This document shows, piece by piece, positions 1 to 8,843 of a DNA stretch of 64,000 nucleotides. The position numbers were made by a program, and so were the translations under genes. Numbering within the stretch: position 1 is the first letter of the stretch; the number at the start of each line of letters is the position of its first letter. The DNA is from Psychroflexus salarius (GTDB lineage Bacteria; Bacteroidota; Bacteroidia; Flavobacteriales; Flavobacteriaceae): positions 1-64,000 of the forward strand of contig NZ_FQTW01000008.1 in NCBI RefSeq assembly GCF_900129035.1, given 5' to 3'. The notes below the pieces were generated by a model. That model saw only the letters and a list, made by a program, of their open reading frames with translations. It was not told the DNA's origin and did not search any database.

Positions 1-168
1 CGTTATGGGAAACACTTGTATAAATTAACACCAGATCAATCAGGTTGGGATGGGACTTATCAAGGTGAGGTTTTACCATCAGACGATTACTGGTTCACGA
101 TAGATTATGTAGAACCACGTACAGGAGAAAAAACAATATTTAAATCACACTTTACTTTAAAACGATAA
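1..168 (+). CDS. C-terminal end of a type IX secretion (type B sorting) protein, partial
   Basis: Frame 1 is open from the first base to a TAA at 166-168, giving the last 55 residues of a protein whose start lies outside the window. The tail contains GWDGTYQG, then LPSDDYWFTIDY, and ends FKSHFTLKR. This is the pattern of the gliding-motility-associated C-terminal domain (type B sorting signal) that directs large adhesins and enzymes through the type IX secretion system of Bacteroidota. The cargo domain cannot be seen, so no function beyond secretion is assigned. A 36-bp palindrome follows at once. Confidence 0.8.
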   Translation, partial: RYGKHLYKLTPDQSGWDGTYQGEVLPSDDYWFTIDYVEPRTGEKTIFKSHFTLKR

Positions 169-187
169 AACTTAAGTGTTCACATTT

Positions 188-223
188 AATCACAAAAGCT
201 GCAATATTGCAGCTTTTGTGATT
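188..223. terminator. Bidirectional terminator, 36-bp perfect palindrome
   Basis: Positions 188-223 form a perfect inverted repeat with arms AATCACAAAAGCTGCAAT and its complement and no spacer. It sits exactly between the stop of the secreted protein gene and the stop of the convergent apt gene. AT-rich flanks on both sides give a T-run for either direction. Confidence 0.75.
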
Positions 224-736
224 TTAATAGTTAAGTAAACTTCGGTATGGGTATTCAATAATTTTTTCTTTACCCTTTAAATCATTTAATTCGATTAAAA
301 AATTAAGTTCAATAATGTTTCCGCCTAATTTGTTAATTAGCTTACAAGCTGCTTGTGCAGTACCACCAGTAGCTAAAACATCATCATGAATAACAAGCCT
401 ATCATTTACGTTTAAGGCATCTCGATGAATTTCAATTTGATCAGTGCCATATTCTAAATCATAAGACTGACTTTCAACATCAAATGGTAATTTGCCTAGC
501 TTACGAATAGGTATAAAGCCAGCATTTAATTCACTTGCTAACAACATCCCAAAAAGAAAACCTCTCGATTCTATACCCACAACCTTTGTGATATGCTGAT
601 TCTTTAAAGGTTCTGCTAATTTCTTGACGACTTCTTTTGTTGCATCAGCATTCTGCAGCAAAGGTGTAATATCTTTATAGGAGATTCCTTTTTTAGGAAA
701 GTCATGAACTGTCCTGATATATTTTTCTAATTTCAT
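224..736 (-). CDS. apt: Adenine phosphoribosyltransferase
   Basis: This cytosolic purine salvage enzyme converts adenine and PRPP to AMP and pyrophosphate. The 170-residue product has the usual family length. It starts with the typical KYIRTVHDFPKKGI segment, has the IESRGF motif near residue 54-59, and carries the PRPP-binding loop at residues 114-127 (LVIHDDVLATGGTA), where IHDD replaces the more common VDD. The ATG at 736 gives the expected N terminus. The gene is monocistronic and convergent with the upstream secreted-protein gene. Confidence 0.95.
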   Translation of the reverse strand: MKLEKYIRTVHDFPKKGISYKDITPLLQNADATKEVVKKLAEPLKNQHITKVVGIESRGFLFGMLLASELNAGFIPIRKLGKLPFDVESQSYDLEYGTDQIEIHRDALNVNDRLVIHDDVLATGGTAQAACKLINKLGGNIIELNFLIELNDLKGKEKIIEYPYRSLLNY

Positions 737-778
737 AATTAAAACAAAGTATTTCTTTGGTAAAAGTATAAAAAGAAA

Positions 779-786
779 TATATTTG
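779..786 (+). promoter_or_regulatory. Candidate -7 element for tRNA-Arg
   Basis: TATATTTG matches the Bacteroidota -7 consensus TAnnTTTG and lies about 36 bp upstream of the mature tRNA 5' end, leaving a short 5' leader for RNase P to remove. No convincing -33 TTG was identified. Confidence 0.5.
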
Positions 787-821
787 CACCCGCTAAAACA
801 TATTCTATTTTAGCAAATTTA

Positions 822-895
822 GGCCACGTGGCGCAACTGAATAGCGCATCTGATTACGGCTCAGAAGGTTGCAGGTTTGAATCCTGCCGTGGTCA
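822..895 (+). tRNA. tRNA-Arg (anticodon ACG)
   Basis: The 74-nt sequence folds as a cloverleaf: acceptor GGCCACG with CGTGGTC, D-stem GCGC/GCGC, anticodon stem TCTGA/TCAGA with loop TTACGGC (anticodon 856-858), and T-stem GCAGG/CCTGC. ACG, deaminated to ICG, reads CGN arginine codons. A at position 20 agrees with arginine identity. The 3' CCA is not encoded; the discriminator is A895. Unusually, D-loop position 19 is A and T-loop position 56 is T, so the near-universal G19-C56 tertiary pair appears as A19-U56. Confidence 0.95.
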
Positions 896-900
896 CAAAT

Positions 901-942
901 TATCCCCAAACATAATTTTTTATGCTTGGGGATATTTTTTTA
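901..942 (+). terminator. Intrinsic terminator of tRNA-Arg
   Basis: TATCCCCAA (901-909) pairs with TTGGGGATA (926-934), extended inward by CATA/TATG across one mismatch. A run of Ts follows. It starts a few bases after the tRNA 3' end. Confidence 0.8.
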
Positions 943-1013
943 TTCCTCAATTTTAAAATCACACATCAAAAATTATAACTTTCTTAACATCAGACACTAA
1001 GTTAGAAGTATCG

Positions 1014-1027
1014 GTGACTTGGGTCAC
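1014..1027. promoter_or_regulatory. Possible Crp/Fnr-type site, or remnant of a tRNA 3' end
   Basis: GTGAC-TTGG-GTCAC is a palindrome of the same form as the sites near cydA and the copper receptor. A TACATTTT element ends 35.5 bp from its centre, a spacing like that of the other sites. However, 1022-1034 also repeats exactly the 13 bases GGTCACAAATTAT found at the tRNA-Arg 3' end (891-903). The palindrome may therefore be a by-product of a partial tRNA duplication. A terminator hairpin overlaps the would-be -7 element. Confidence 0.3.
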
Positions 1028-1037
1028 AAATTATTAT

Positions 1038-1074
1038 AAACCACATCTTACATTTTTTAAGATGTGGTTTTTTT
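1038..1074 (+). terminator. Intrinsic terminator-like hairpin
   Basis: AAACCACATCTTA (1038-1050) pairs perfectly with TAAGATGTGGTTT (1058-1070) around a 7-base loop, followed by TTTT. No gene lies between this hairpin and the tRNA terminator. It ends either read-through, a short unrecognised transcript, or a relic transcription unit. Confidence 0.7.
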
Positions 1075-1136
1075 ATAATCTTAAATGTAGAGTTTTTAAT
1101 TCTAAAATTATATTTTAGTGTGATATTTTATTAATC

Positions 1137-2969
1137 ATGCGGCAAATTATTTTATTGGTATTGGTTTTAAGCTCCATAGATTTTTGTTTTGGACAAACAC
1201 CTGAAATAGATCGTCTTTTTGAGCGAGGAGAAGTTAAGGAAGTAAAACAGCGATTAAAAAACAATCAATTTTCACCTAATAATAAGCTGTTAATCAAAGC
1301 CAACTATTTTAATTTTACTAAGCAACTTAATGAAGGCTTCAAGACATTAGCAAAATTAGATACCCTAGATTTAACAACTGATCAGAAAGCTTATTATTTC
1401 AATATTTTAGGCGATTTATACGACCGTAATACTAATTATGATTTAGCGGTAAATCATCTTCAGCGAGCTCAAGAATTATTCTTGAAAACAGGTCATGAAT
1501 TACGCTATAATGAAATTAATCTTGATTTATTTTATATTTTGCTTGAAGGCGATTTTATAGGTGAACGTACAAATTATCTTGATTTATATGCAAAGACAGC
1601 TAGAAAACTCAATAACTCTAATCAGTTAGCCAACCTTCAAATTGAACTTGCATTTAATAGTCTAGATACATTAGATAATTCAGCTTTTTTAAATTATTTT
1701 GATAAGGCATTTTATTATAACTCTTTAGATAAAAATCCTTTAACTTACGGTATGTTAAATGCTTATAAAGCATTGTTTTATATAGATGTTGAGTTTAATA
1801 AAGATTCGGCTAATGCCTATCTTCAAAAGTCACTCAAAATTTATGAAGATTTAAATCTACCAAACAAATCACTTCTTATTTATATTAATTTTAGTGAAGT
1901 AGAGCGCATTCAAGGTAATTATAAAGCCTCTATAAATTATTTAAAACAAGCTAACAACTACAGAAATCTCAGTTACGATTACGATTTAACAGCTTTTAAT
2001 TATGAATTACTTGCTCAAGATTATAAGGCACTTGGTCAATACGATTCGGCTTACTATTACCTTGATGCATCAATGAAATATCGCGATAGTTTAAATATAG
2101 AAAAGCAGAATATTGCCTTAACAAGATTTGAAACAGAACGTAAAGAGAAACAAAACTTAATCTTACGGCAAAAAAATGAACGGCAACAAAACCTCATTTA
2201 TGCTAGCTTAAGCGGTTTTGTTGTTGTCGTTTTTGTTTCATTTCTAGTCTACAAAAACATCAAGCGCAAACAATTAATCGCAGAACAGTCTACAGAAATT
2301 CAATTCCAGAAAAATCAGCAACTCTTAAAAGAACAAGAACTTAAATCTGTTGATGCTATGCTGAAGGGACAAGACAAAGAGCGTAAAAGAATTGCAAGTG
2401 ATTTACACGACCAAGTTGGTGGAAATTTAGCTTCAATTAATGCTTATTTTTCAGTGTTAAAAGATCAAATTTCAGATCAAAGTCAACGTGATGTCTTCAA
2501 TACAACTTATAATTTACTTTCTCAAACTTATAAGGATATACGTGCTTTAGCACATAAAAATAACGGCGGAATTTCAGCTGAAAAAAGTTTAGTTCGTTCT
2601 TTAAATGAATTAAAACAAACCATATCTCAACTTCATAATATACAAGTCAATCTTTCTGTATTTAATTCTGAAATTCAACTGCCATCTTATATTGAAGTTT
2701 CTTTGTTTAGGATTATACAAGAACTTTCTACAAATACCATTAAACATGCTGAAGCGACTCAACTTGATATTAATTTAAACGTTTACGAATCGTCTGTCAA
2801 TATTATTATTGAAGATAACGGAAAAGGTTTTGAACCTGAACAATTAAAAACTTCAGGAATGGGACTAAGTTCAATTCAAAAACGCGTTGAAGAGCTTGGC
2901 GGTACGTTTGATATTGATGCTAAGTTAGGTCGTGGTTCAACCTTTATAATTAATGTAAATTATGATTAG
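1137..2969 (+). CDS. TPR-containing sensor histidine kinase (NarL/LuxR-type system)
   Basis: The 610-residue protein has a signal peptide (first about 19 residues, ending CFGQ), then a periplasmic region of TPR-like helical repeats to about residue 340. A membrane segment lies near 353-372 and a coiled-coil linker follows. The HisKA_3 dimerisation/phosphoacceptor domain has His424 in [12 protein letters not shown], and the HATPase domain has an N box near [10 protein letters not shown] and DNGKGFEP and [10 protein letters not shown] boxes. This is the HPK7 (NarX/DegS) class that phosphorylates LuxR-type regulators. It overlaps the downstream regulator gene by 8 bp, so the pair is cotranscribed. 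The signal sensed is unknown. Confidence 0.93.
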
Positions 2970-3582
2970 AGTTGCCATAGCAGATGATCATCAATCGCTT
3001 TTAGATGGCTTTGCTTTAAAGATTAAACAAATGCCTAATTTTAAACTTGTTTTGCAAGCAACTTCAGCTGAAGCTTTATTTCTTAATTTAGAAATTTCAA
3101 ATGTAGATGTTGTTGTAACCGATATTAAAATGAATGGAATGAGTGGTATTCATTTAACTAAATTAATTTCTGAATCATTTAAAAATATAGGTGTTGTGGC
3201 CTTCTCAATGTTTGATCAAATATCAGCTGTCGATGAAATTAAAGCAGCAGGCGCTTCAGGTTATGTGGTTAAAACATCGCCCTTAGAAACTTTGTTTAAA
3301 GCCATAGAAACGGTTCACAGTGGCAGAAGTTTTTATGACGAAGCTATTTCTAGTTTAGCTGAAAATAATGAGTCTTCAAATTACAAATCATTACTTTCTA
3401 ATTCTGAAACAGAAATTTTAAATCTAATTGCTGAAGGAAAAACAAGTGAAGAAATTGCAGAAATTAGGCAATCAGCGTTAACCACAATTTATACCCACAG
3501 AAAAAACATCATACATAAGTTGAAGTTAAAAGGAAAAAGTGATCTTTTAAAGTTTGCCTTAGAAAACCGATTTCGTTTTTAA
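2962..3582 (+). CDS. LuxR-family response regulator
   Basis: The 206-residue product has an N-terminal receiver domain with the acidic pocket D8/D9, phosphoacceptor Asp54 in [10 protein letters not shown] and Lys in the VVKTSP segment. A C-terminal LuxR/GerE helix-turn-helix follows at about residues 140-200 ([19 protein letters not shown]). The start overlaps the kinase stop, so translational coupling is likely. It should be a DNA-binding transcriptional regulator activated by the TPR kinase; its targets are not evident here. Confidence 0.93.
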
Positions 3583-3599
3583 TTCTAAAATTTTAAAAA

Positions 3600-4526
3600 A
3601 TGTCCATAGTTTTAGTTTGTAACCATCGTGACCCAAAGCCTTGGGTAAAAGCCTTTAAGGATAAAAACCCAGATCTTGACATTCAGGTTTATCCAGACGT
3701 TAAAGATGTTAGTTCTATAAATTTTGCCATTTCTTGGCAACATGAACAAGGTGTTTTTGCTCAGTTTCCTAACCTTAAAGTTATCGCGTCAATGGGGGCT
3801 GGTGTTCACCACATTTTAAAAGATAAAACTATTCCTAAATCTGTTAAAGTCACTAGAATCGTAGATGATAATTTAACAAAAGATATGGCAGATTTTGTGC
3901 TATTAAATTGTTTATACGGTATTAGAAATTTAAAATTTCATGCTCAAAACCAACTTGATAAGCATTGGGAAATTAAATCTTATCAGCAGCCTGAAGCCGT
4001 AAAAGTCGGTGTCATGGGCTTTGGCGTTTTAGGCAAAGCAGCAGCAAAACAACTTAAGCTTAACAGATTTAAGGTTAATAGCTTATCAAAAAGTCGAAAA
4101 AACATTGAAGGTATTACCAGTTTTATAGAAGATGAACTTGACCAATTTCTAGCTGAAAGCCAAATTTTAGTTTGTTTATTACCGATTACTGAAGGTACAA
4201 AGGCTATTTTAAACTATAATAATTTAAAGAAGCTTCCTGAAAATGCTCAAGTTATTAATGTAGCAAGAGGTCAACATATGGTTGAAGATGATTTAATTCA
4301 ACTTTTAAACGAAGACCATCTTTCATTAGCTTGTTTAGATGTTTTTCAAACTGAACCCTTACCAACAGAATCTAAATTGTGGTCTCATCCAAAAGTTTCA
4401 GTAACACCTCATGTAGCTAGTATGACCGACCCTAATTCTGTGGTTAATCAAATTTTAGATAATTTCAACAGGATGGAAAACAATAAGAGACTTAAAAATG
4501 AGGTAGATAGAGAAAAAGCTTATTGA
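3600..4526 (+). CDS. D-2-hydroxyacid dehydrogenase (glyoxylate/hydroxypyruvate reductase GhrA-like)
   Basis: The 308-residue cytosolic NAD(P)-dependent enzyme has the Rossmann dinucleotide motif VGVMGFGVLG near residue 138 and the family pattern VINVARGQHMVEDDLIQLL. It also has an active-site SHPKVSVTPHVAS segment containing the catalytic His; the partner Glu is in LDVFQTEPLP. This arrangement resembles the GhrA subgroup that reduces glyoxylate and hydroxypyruvate, but substrate specificity cannot be read from the sequence. It begins 17 bp after the response regulator and may be in the same transcript. It ends adjacent to convergent crcB. Confidence 0.88.
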   Translation: MSIVLVCNHRDPKPWVKAFKDKNPDLDIQVYPDVKDVSSINFAISWQHEQGVFAQFPNLKVIASMGAGVHHILKDKTIPKSVKVTRIVDDNLTKDMADFVLLNCLYGIRNLKFHAQNQLDKHWEIKSYQQPEAVKVGVMGFGVLGKAAAKQLKLNRFKVNSLSKSRKNIEGITSFIEDELDQFLAESQILVCLLPITEGTKAILNYNNLKKLPENAQVINVARGQHMVEDDLIQLLNEDHLSLACLDVFQTEPLPTESKLWSHPKVSVTPHVASMTDPNSVVNQILDNFNRMENNKRLKNEVDREKAY

Positions 4527-4904
4527 TTAAAATTTGGTAATTAAAAATCCTACAGCTACAGCTAATAAACCAACCACTAAACTGCCTACAGCATAGATTA
4601 AAAATTGAAGATAATCGCCTTGCTTAAGTAACAGAAAATTATCGTAACTGAAACTTGAAAAAGTAGTAAAACCGCCACAAAAGCCTATGACAGCAAAGCT
4701 AATTAGATTTTGATTTTCAGGTTGCGATTTTAAAACATAACCTAATATAAGTCCAATAAAAAAGCTACCAATAACGTTAACACTGAGCGTTCCTAGATTG
4801 AATTTTATTAACTGATAGCTATTCATCAAGTGGCTTAGATAATAACGAACTATACTGCCTAAGCCACCACCAATAAAGATTAATAAAATACTCTTAAAGG
4901 ACAA
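4527..4904 (-). CDS. crcB: Fluoride ion channel CrcB/Fluc
   Basis: The 125-residue inner-membrane protein has four predicted transmembrane helices. Family hallmarks are GGGLGSIVRYYLS at the N terminus, the NVIGSFFIG segment with the pore Asn, and GFCGGFTTFSSFS, which carries the TTFSxF sodium/fluoride site. Such proteins export fluoride as antiparallel dimers. It lies one base downstream of pepT on the same strand and is likely co-transcribed with it. No fluoride riboswitch was recognised. Confidence 0.93.
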   Translation of the reverse strand: MSFKSILLIFIGGGLGSIVRYYLSHLMNSYQLIKFNLGTLSVNVIGSFFIGLILGYVLKSQPENQNLISFAVIGFCGGFTTFSSFSYDNFLLLKQGDYLQFLIYAVGSLVVGLLAVAVGFLITKF

Positions 4905-4905
4905 T

Positions 4906-6147
4906 TTAATTAGATTTTTTAGCCGTTAATTCGGCTATTTTAATGATAACTTCTGTGGCTTTGATTAGATTTTCTAAAGGTAAATATTCAAATTTTCCAT
5001 GAAAATTGTGTCCGCCAGCAAAAATATTAGGACATGGTAAACCCATATAACTAAGCTGCGCGCCATCAGTCCCACCGCGAATAGGTTTTAAAATAGGCGT
5101 AATATCTAAACTTTTCATGGCTTCTTCGGCAATATCTACAATATGTTTTACAGGTAAAACCTGTTCTTTCATATTAAAATATTGATCGTTCACTTCAACT
5201 GTTATGGCATCTTCACCATATTTGTCTTTTAATAATTGACCAAGTTTGTAAATAAGCTCTTTTCGGGCTTCAAATTTTGTTTTATCATGGTCGCGAATAA
5301 TGTAATGTAGATAGGCTTTTTCAACTTCTCCATTCATATCAGTTAAATGAAAGAAGCCTTCATAACCTTCAGTTTTTTCAGGGACTTCATTTTTAGGTAA
5401 ACTTTCTACAAATTCAGTCGCCATGTACATAGCATTCTTAAGTTTTCCTTTAGCATATCCTGGATGTACAATACGACCGTGAAAGTGTATTTTAGCTTCA
5501 GCGGCATTAAAATTTTCGTATTCTAATTCTCCTATTTCACTGCCATCCATGGTGTAAGCATATTCTGCACCAAATTTTTCAACATCAAATTTATGTGCGC
5601 CACGGCCAATTTCTTCATCAGGGGTAAAACCAACTCTTATTTTTCCGTGTTTAATTTCAGGATGTTTAATAAGATAAGCCATTGCTGAAACAATTTCAGT
5701 GACGCCAGCTTTATCATCTGCACCTAAAAGTGTTGTTCCGTCTGTCGTGATGATAGTGTTACCGATGTATTTGTTAAGGTCTTCAAAATAGGCTGGAGAA
5801 AGTATAATATCTTTGGCTTTGTTTAAAATTATATCGCCACCTTGATAATTTTCATGAATTTGTGGTTTAACATTGGTACCCGAAAAATCTGGTGAGGTGT
5901 CAAAATGAGAAATAAAACCAATAGTTGGGACCTCATGACTTACATTAGACGGCAAAGTAGCCATGATGTAAGCATTTTCATCTATGCTAACGTCTTCTAG
6001 ACCAATGTCTAATAATTCTTGATGTAGCTTTTTGGCTAAATTCCACTGCTTGTCTGTGCTTGGCGTCGATTTGGAGTGAGGATCACTCTGCGTGTCAATA
6101 GTTACATAGCTTATAAAGCGGTCAAGTAATTGTTTGGTGTCTAGCAT
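4906..6147 (-). CDS. pepT: Peptidase T (tripeptide aminopeptidase)
   Basis: This 413-residue M20-family zinc metallopeptidase removes N-terminal residues from tripeptides in the cytosol. Visible dizinc ligand motifs are [11 protein letters not shown] (His and Asp), GADDKAG (bridging Asp), PDEEIGRGA (catalytic Glu and ligand) and a C-terminal [10 protein letters not shown] segment. The length and the CPNIFAGG context match PepT rather than other M20 enzymes. The start ATG at 6147 is the only good one. It is followed closely by crcB. Confidence 0.95.
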   Translation of the reverse strand: MLDTKQLLDRFISYVTIDTQSDPHSKSTPSTDKQWNLAKKLHQELLDIGLEDVSIDENAYIMATLPSNVSHEVPTIGFISHFDTSPDFSGTNVKPQIHENYQGGDIILNKAKDIILSPAYFEDLNKYIGNTIITTDGTTLLGADDKAGVTEIVSAMAYLIKHPEIKHGKIRVGFTPDEEIGRGAHKFDVEKFGAEYAYTMDGSEIGELEYENFNAAEAKIHFHGRIVHPGYAKGKLKNAMYMATEFVESLPKNEVPEKTEGYEGFFHLTDMNGEVEKAYLHYIIRDHDKTKFEARKELIYKLGQLLKDKYGEDAITVEVNDQYFNMKEQVLPVKHIVDIAEEAMKSLDITPILKPIRGGTDGAQLSYMGLPCPNIFAGGHNFHGKFEYLPLENLIKATEVIIKIAELTAKKSN

Positions 6148-6223
6148 CAGAAAAATTTTAGGTAAAAATACAGATTACATATGCTTTAAACCAATTATTT
6201 TTTAAAAAGCCTTTTAAATAGAT

Positions 6224-6231
6224 TACTTTTG
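6224..6231 (+). promoter_or_regulatory. Candidate -7 element for pyrD
   Basis: TACTTTTG matches TAnnTTTG. It lies 14 bp upstream of the GTG start of pyrD, so the transcript would have a very short leader. It supports the GTG choice. Confidence 0.55.
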
Positions 6232-6245
6232 CTAAAACTTCAGCA

Positions 6246-7268
6246 GTGTATAATTCTCTTATAAAGCCTTTATTATTTCAGTTTGATCCCGAAAAAATTC
6301 ATTATTTCAGCTTTAAGTCAATCAAGTTGTTGCATAAAATTCCATTTGTTGATCAACTCATTCGGAAACAGTTTTGCATACATTCTAAATCCTTAGAGCG
6401 AGAAGTTTTTGGAATTAAATTTCCTAATCCTGTTGGTTTAGCTGCAGGTTTTGATAAAGATGCAAAACTGATTAATGAATTGAATAACTTTGGGTTTGGT
6501 TTTATTGAAATAGGAACCTTAACCCCAAAACCCCAAGCTGGGAATCCCAAAAAACGTTTGTTTAGATTAATTGAAGACGAAGCTATTATTAATCGAATGG
6601 GATTTAATAATGAAGGTGTTATGGCAGCTGTAAAACGGTTGAAGTCTAAAGGTGAAATTATTATCGGTGGTAACATCGGTAAAAATAAAGTAACACCAAA
6701 CGCTGAAGCTATTAACGATTATGCGTATGCTTTTGAAGCTTTGTTTGAGGTTGTAGATTATTTTGTGGTTAATGTTAGTTCACCAAATACACCAAATCTA
6801 CGTGAACTTCAAGATAAAAGACCACTAACCAATTTATTGAGTCATTTAAAAGAATTAAATGCTAAAAAATCTAATCCAAAACCAATTTTGTTAAAAATCG
6901 CACCAGATTTAAATACTGCTCAACTTATAGATATTATCGATATTGTAGAGCAAACAGAAATTGATGGCTTAATAGCAACAAATACCACAATTAGTCGAGA
7001 TGGATTGCAATCAAAACACAAAGCCGAAGCAGGCGGATTGAGTGGTAAACCTTTAACAAAGCGCTCTACAGAAGCGATAAAATTTATTAAAGAACATCAA
7101 ACAGCTAGGTTTCCAGTCATTGCAGTTGGAGGTATAATGACAGCTCAGGATGCACTCGAAAAGTTAGAGGCTGGTGCCGATTTAATTCAGCTTTATACAG
7201 GTTTCGTTTTTCATGGGCCAAAACTGATCAAGTCTATTAACAAAGCAATTTTAAAGCGTAATAAATAA
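6246..7268 (+). CDS. pyrD: Dihydroorotate dehydrogenase (quinone), class 2
   Basis: This 340-residue FMN enzyme oxidises dihydroorotate to orotate in pyrimidine synthesis and passes electrons to quinone at the inner membrane. The class 2 N-terminal extension (about residues 1-45) is present. It is followed by [15 protein letters not shown], a GGNIGKNK segment, [14 protein letters not shown] with the catalytic Ser, and the phosphate-binding [11 protein letters not shown] and YTGFVFHGP motifs. The start is GTG at 6246; no closer in-frame ATG gives the expected N terminus. The next gene follows directly. Confidence 0.95.
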   Translation: MYNSLIKPLLFQFDPEKIHYFSFKSIKLLHKIPFVDQLIRKQFCIHSKSLEREVFGIKFPNPVGLAAGFDKDAKLINELNNFGFGFIEIGTLTPKPQAGNPKKRLFRLIEDEAIINRMGFNNEGVMAAVKRLKSKGEIIIGGNIGKNKVTPNAEAINDYAYAFEALFEVVDYFVVNVSSPNTPNLRELQDKRPLTNLLSHLKELNAKKSNPKPILLKIAPDLNTAQLIDIIDIVEQTEIDGLIATNTTISRDGLQSKHKAEAGGLSGKPLTKRSTEAIKFIKEHQTARFPVIAVGGIMTAQDALEKLEAGADLIQLYTGFVFHGPKLIKSINKAILKRNK

Positions 7269-7877
7269 ATGTTAGCTCAACTGAGTAGCTTTTTATTAGC
7301 CTCAATTTTATTAACCTTAGCACCAGGACCAGATATTATCTATGTGTTAAGTCAAAGTATAGCTGGTGGTTTTAAGCGTGGACTCATCATTGCAGCTGGT
7401 TTAGTAAGCGGTATTATTTTTCATACGAGTTTATTGGCTTTTGGCGTTTCTGCACTTCTAATAGAATTTCCACAAGTATTTTTTACGTTAAAGTTAGTAG
7501 GAGCAGTTTATTTAATCTATTTAGCTTATCAAGTTTATAAGTCACCATCAGCTGAAATTCAAATAACTAAAGGGTCAAAATCATTAAATAATTATTTCAG
7601 AAAGGGATTGATTATGAATTTAATTAATCCTAAAGTGAGTTTATTTTTTTTAGCATTTTTTCCTGGATTTTTATGGAATGAGACAGAAAATACCATTTAT
7701 CAGTTTTACCTACTTGGTGGTGTTTTTATGTTGCAAGCTTTTGTGATTTTTAGCTTTGTTGCCTTTTTTTCAGATCGTTTAGCACAATATTTAAAACATC
7801 AAAAGCATTTTGGTGATAGCATGAAATATTTTCAAATCGTTATTTTTTTGCTTATTGCGGTTCTAATTTTAGTATAA
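7269..7877 (+). CDS. LysE/RhtB-family amino acid exporter
   Basis: The 202-residue integral membrane protein has about six hydrophobic helices. The family signature is near the N terminus (LAPGPDIIYVLSQSIAGG), and the conserved mid-protein motif is FRKGLIMNLINPKVSLFFLAF (in two parts). Relatives export lysine, threonine, homoserine or other small solutes; the substrate here is unknown. It begins immediately after the pyrD stop, so the two are probably one transcript. Confidence 0.9.
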   Translation: MLAQLSSFLLASILLTLAPGPDIIYVLSQSIAGGFKRGLIIAAGLVSGIIFHTSLLAFGVSALLIEFPQVFFTLKLVGAVYLIYLAYQVYKSPSAEIQITKGSKSLNNYFRKGLIMNLINPKVSLFFLAFFPGFLWNETENTIYQFYLLGGVFMLQAFVIFSFVAFFSDRLAQYLKHQKHFGDSMKYFQIVIFLLIAVLILV

Positions 7878-7920
7878 GTGTAATCAGATTAAAAATTTAG
7901 TGATAATCTTTCAAAACTTG

Positions 7921-7928
7921 TATATTTG
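7921..7928 (+). promoter_or_regulatory. Candidate -7 element for the HMG-CoA lyase-like gene
   Basis: TATATTTG matches TAnnTTTG and lies 21 bp upstream of the ATG at 7950. Confidence 0.5.
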
Positions 7929-7949
7929 ACGTCAAGTTAAAAAAAGCTT

Positions 7950-8801
7950 ATGAGTCGTGTAAAACTTATTGAATGCCCTAGAGATGCTATGCAAGGGATT
8001 AAACCTTTTATTTCAACACAACTCAAAGCTGATTATATTCAATCACTTTTAAAATGTGGTTTTGATACCATAGATTTTGGTAGTTTTGTATCACCAAAGG
8101 CCATACCGCAAATGCGTGACACGGCTGAAGTTTTGTCTAAGTTGGATTTAACAGAAGCCTCAAGTAAGCTTTTAGCTATTGTAGCAAACCTTAGAGGTGC
8201 CAAAGACGCTTGTCAATTTGAAGAAATTGATTATCTCGGCTATCCATTTTCAATTTCTGAAAATTTCCAAATGCGAAATACGCACAAAACAGTTGCTCAA
8301 TCAGTTGAAGTTTTACAAGATATCATTAACATTGCACATCGTTCAAACAAAAAGGTTGTCGCTTACTTATCAATGGGTTTTGGAAATCCATACGGCGATC
8401 CATGGAATGTTGACATTGTGGCTCAATGGACCCAAAAACTGGCTTCAATGGGTGTAGAAATTTTGTCTTTATCTGATACTGTGGGCACTTCAGATCGTGA
8501 AACTATTGCTTATTTGTTTTCAAATTTAATTCCTCAATATCCAAAAATAGAATTTGGCGCACATTTACATACCACACCAGATCAGTGGTTTGATAAAGTA
8601 GATGCAGCTTTTCTTGCAGGTTGTAAAAGATTTGATGGTGCTATAAAAGGTTTTGGTGGTTGCCCAATGGCAAAAGATAAGCTCACAGGAAATATGCCAA
8701 CCGAAAAATTAGTCTCTTATTTCAACAAAAAAAATACTGACTCTAATATCAAGATGACTAGTTTTGAAGCAGCTTATAACAAATCTTTGGAGGTTTTTTA
8801 A
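7950..8801 (+). CDS. Hydroxymethylglutaryl-CoA lyase-like enzyme
   Basis: This 283-residue DRE-TIM-type aldolase family protein probably cleaves HMG-CoA to acetoacetate and acetyl-CoA in leucine degradation. Seen are ECPRDAMQG (metal/catalytic Asp12), a GAHLHTT segment with the two metal-binding His residues, and the glycine loop IKGFGGCPMAKD with the candidate catalytic Cys238. The loop GFGNPYGD has Asn where many HMG-CoA lyases have Cys. The family is certain; the exact substrate is inferred and a related 2-hydroxyacyl-CoA lyase cannot be excluded. Confidence 0.85.
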   Translation: MSRVKLIECPRDAMQGIKPFISTQLKADYIQSLLKCGFDTIDFGSFVSPKAIPQMRDTAEVLSKLDLTEASSKLLAIVANLRGAKDACQFEEIDYLGYPFSISENFQMRNTHKTVAQSVEVLQDIINIAHRSNKKVVAYLSMGFGNPYGDPWNVDIVAQWTQKLASMGVEILSLSDTVGTSDRETIAYLFSNLIPQYPKIEFGAHLHTTPDQWFDKVDAAFLAGCKRFDGAIKGFGGCPMAKDKLTGNMPTEKLVSYFNKKNTDSNIKMTSFEAAYNKSLEVF

Positions 8802-8831
8802 CTAAAGTTAGTCACTTCATTATTTCTCTTT

Positions 8832-8839
8832 TACCTTTG
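8832..8839 (+). promoter_or_regulatory. -7 element placing rlmN on a leaderless transcript
   Basis: TACCTTTG matches TAnnTTTG and is followed after only four bases by the GTG start of rlmN. With the usual spacing from this element to the transcription start, the mRNA would begin at or next to the start codon. Confidence 0.55.
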
Positions 8840-8843
8840 CAAT

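Noticed and set aside
6353-6676. Open frame of 107 codons on the minus strand
   Set aside because: It lies wholly inside pyrD, antisense, with no recognisable domain and no promoter.
8197-8457. Open frame of 86 codons on the plus strand
   Set aside because: It is an out-of-frame shadow inside the HMG-CoA lyase-like gene.
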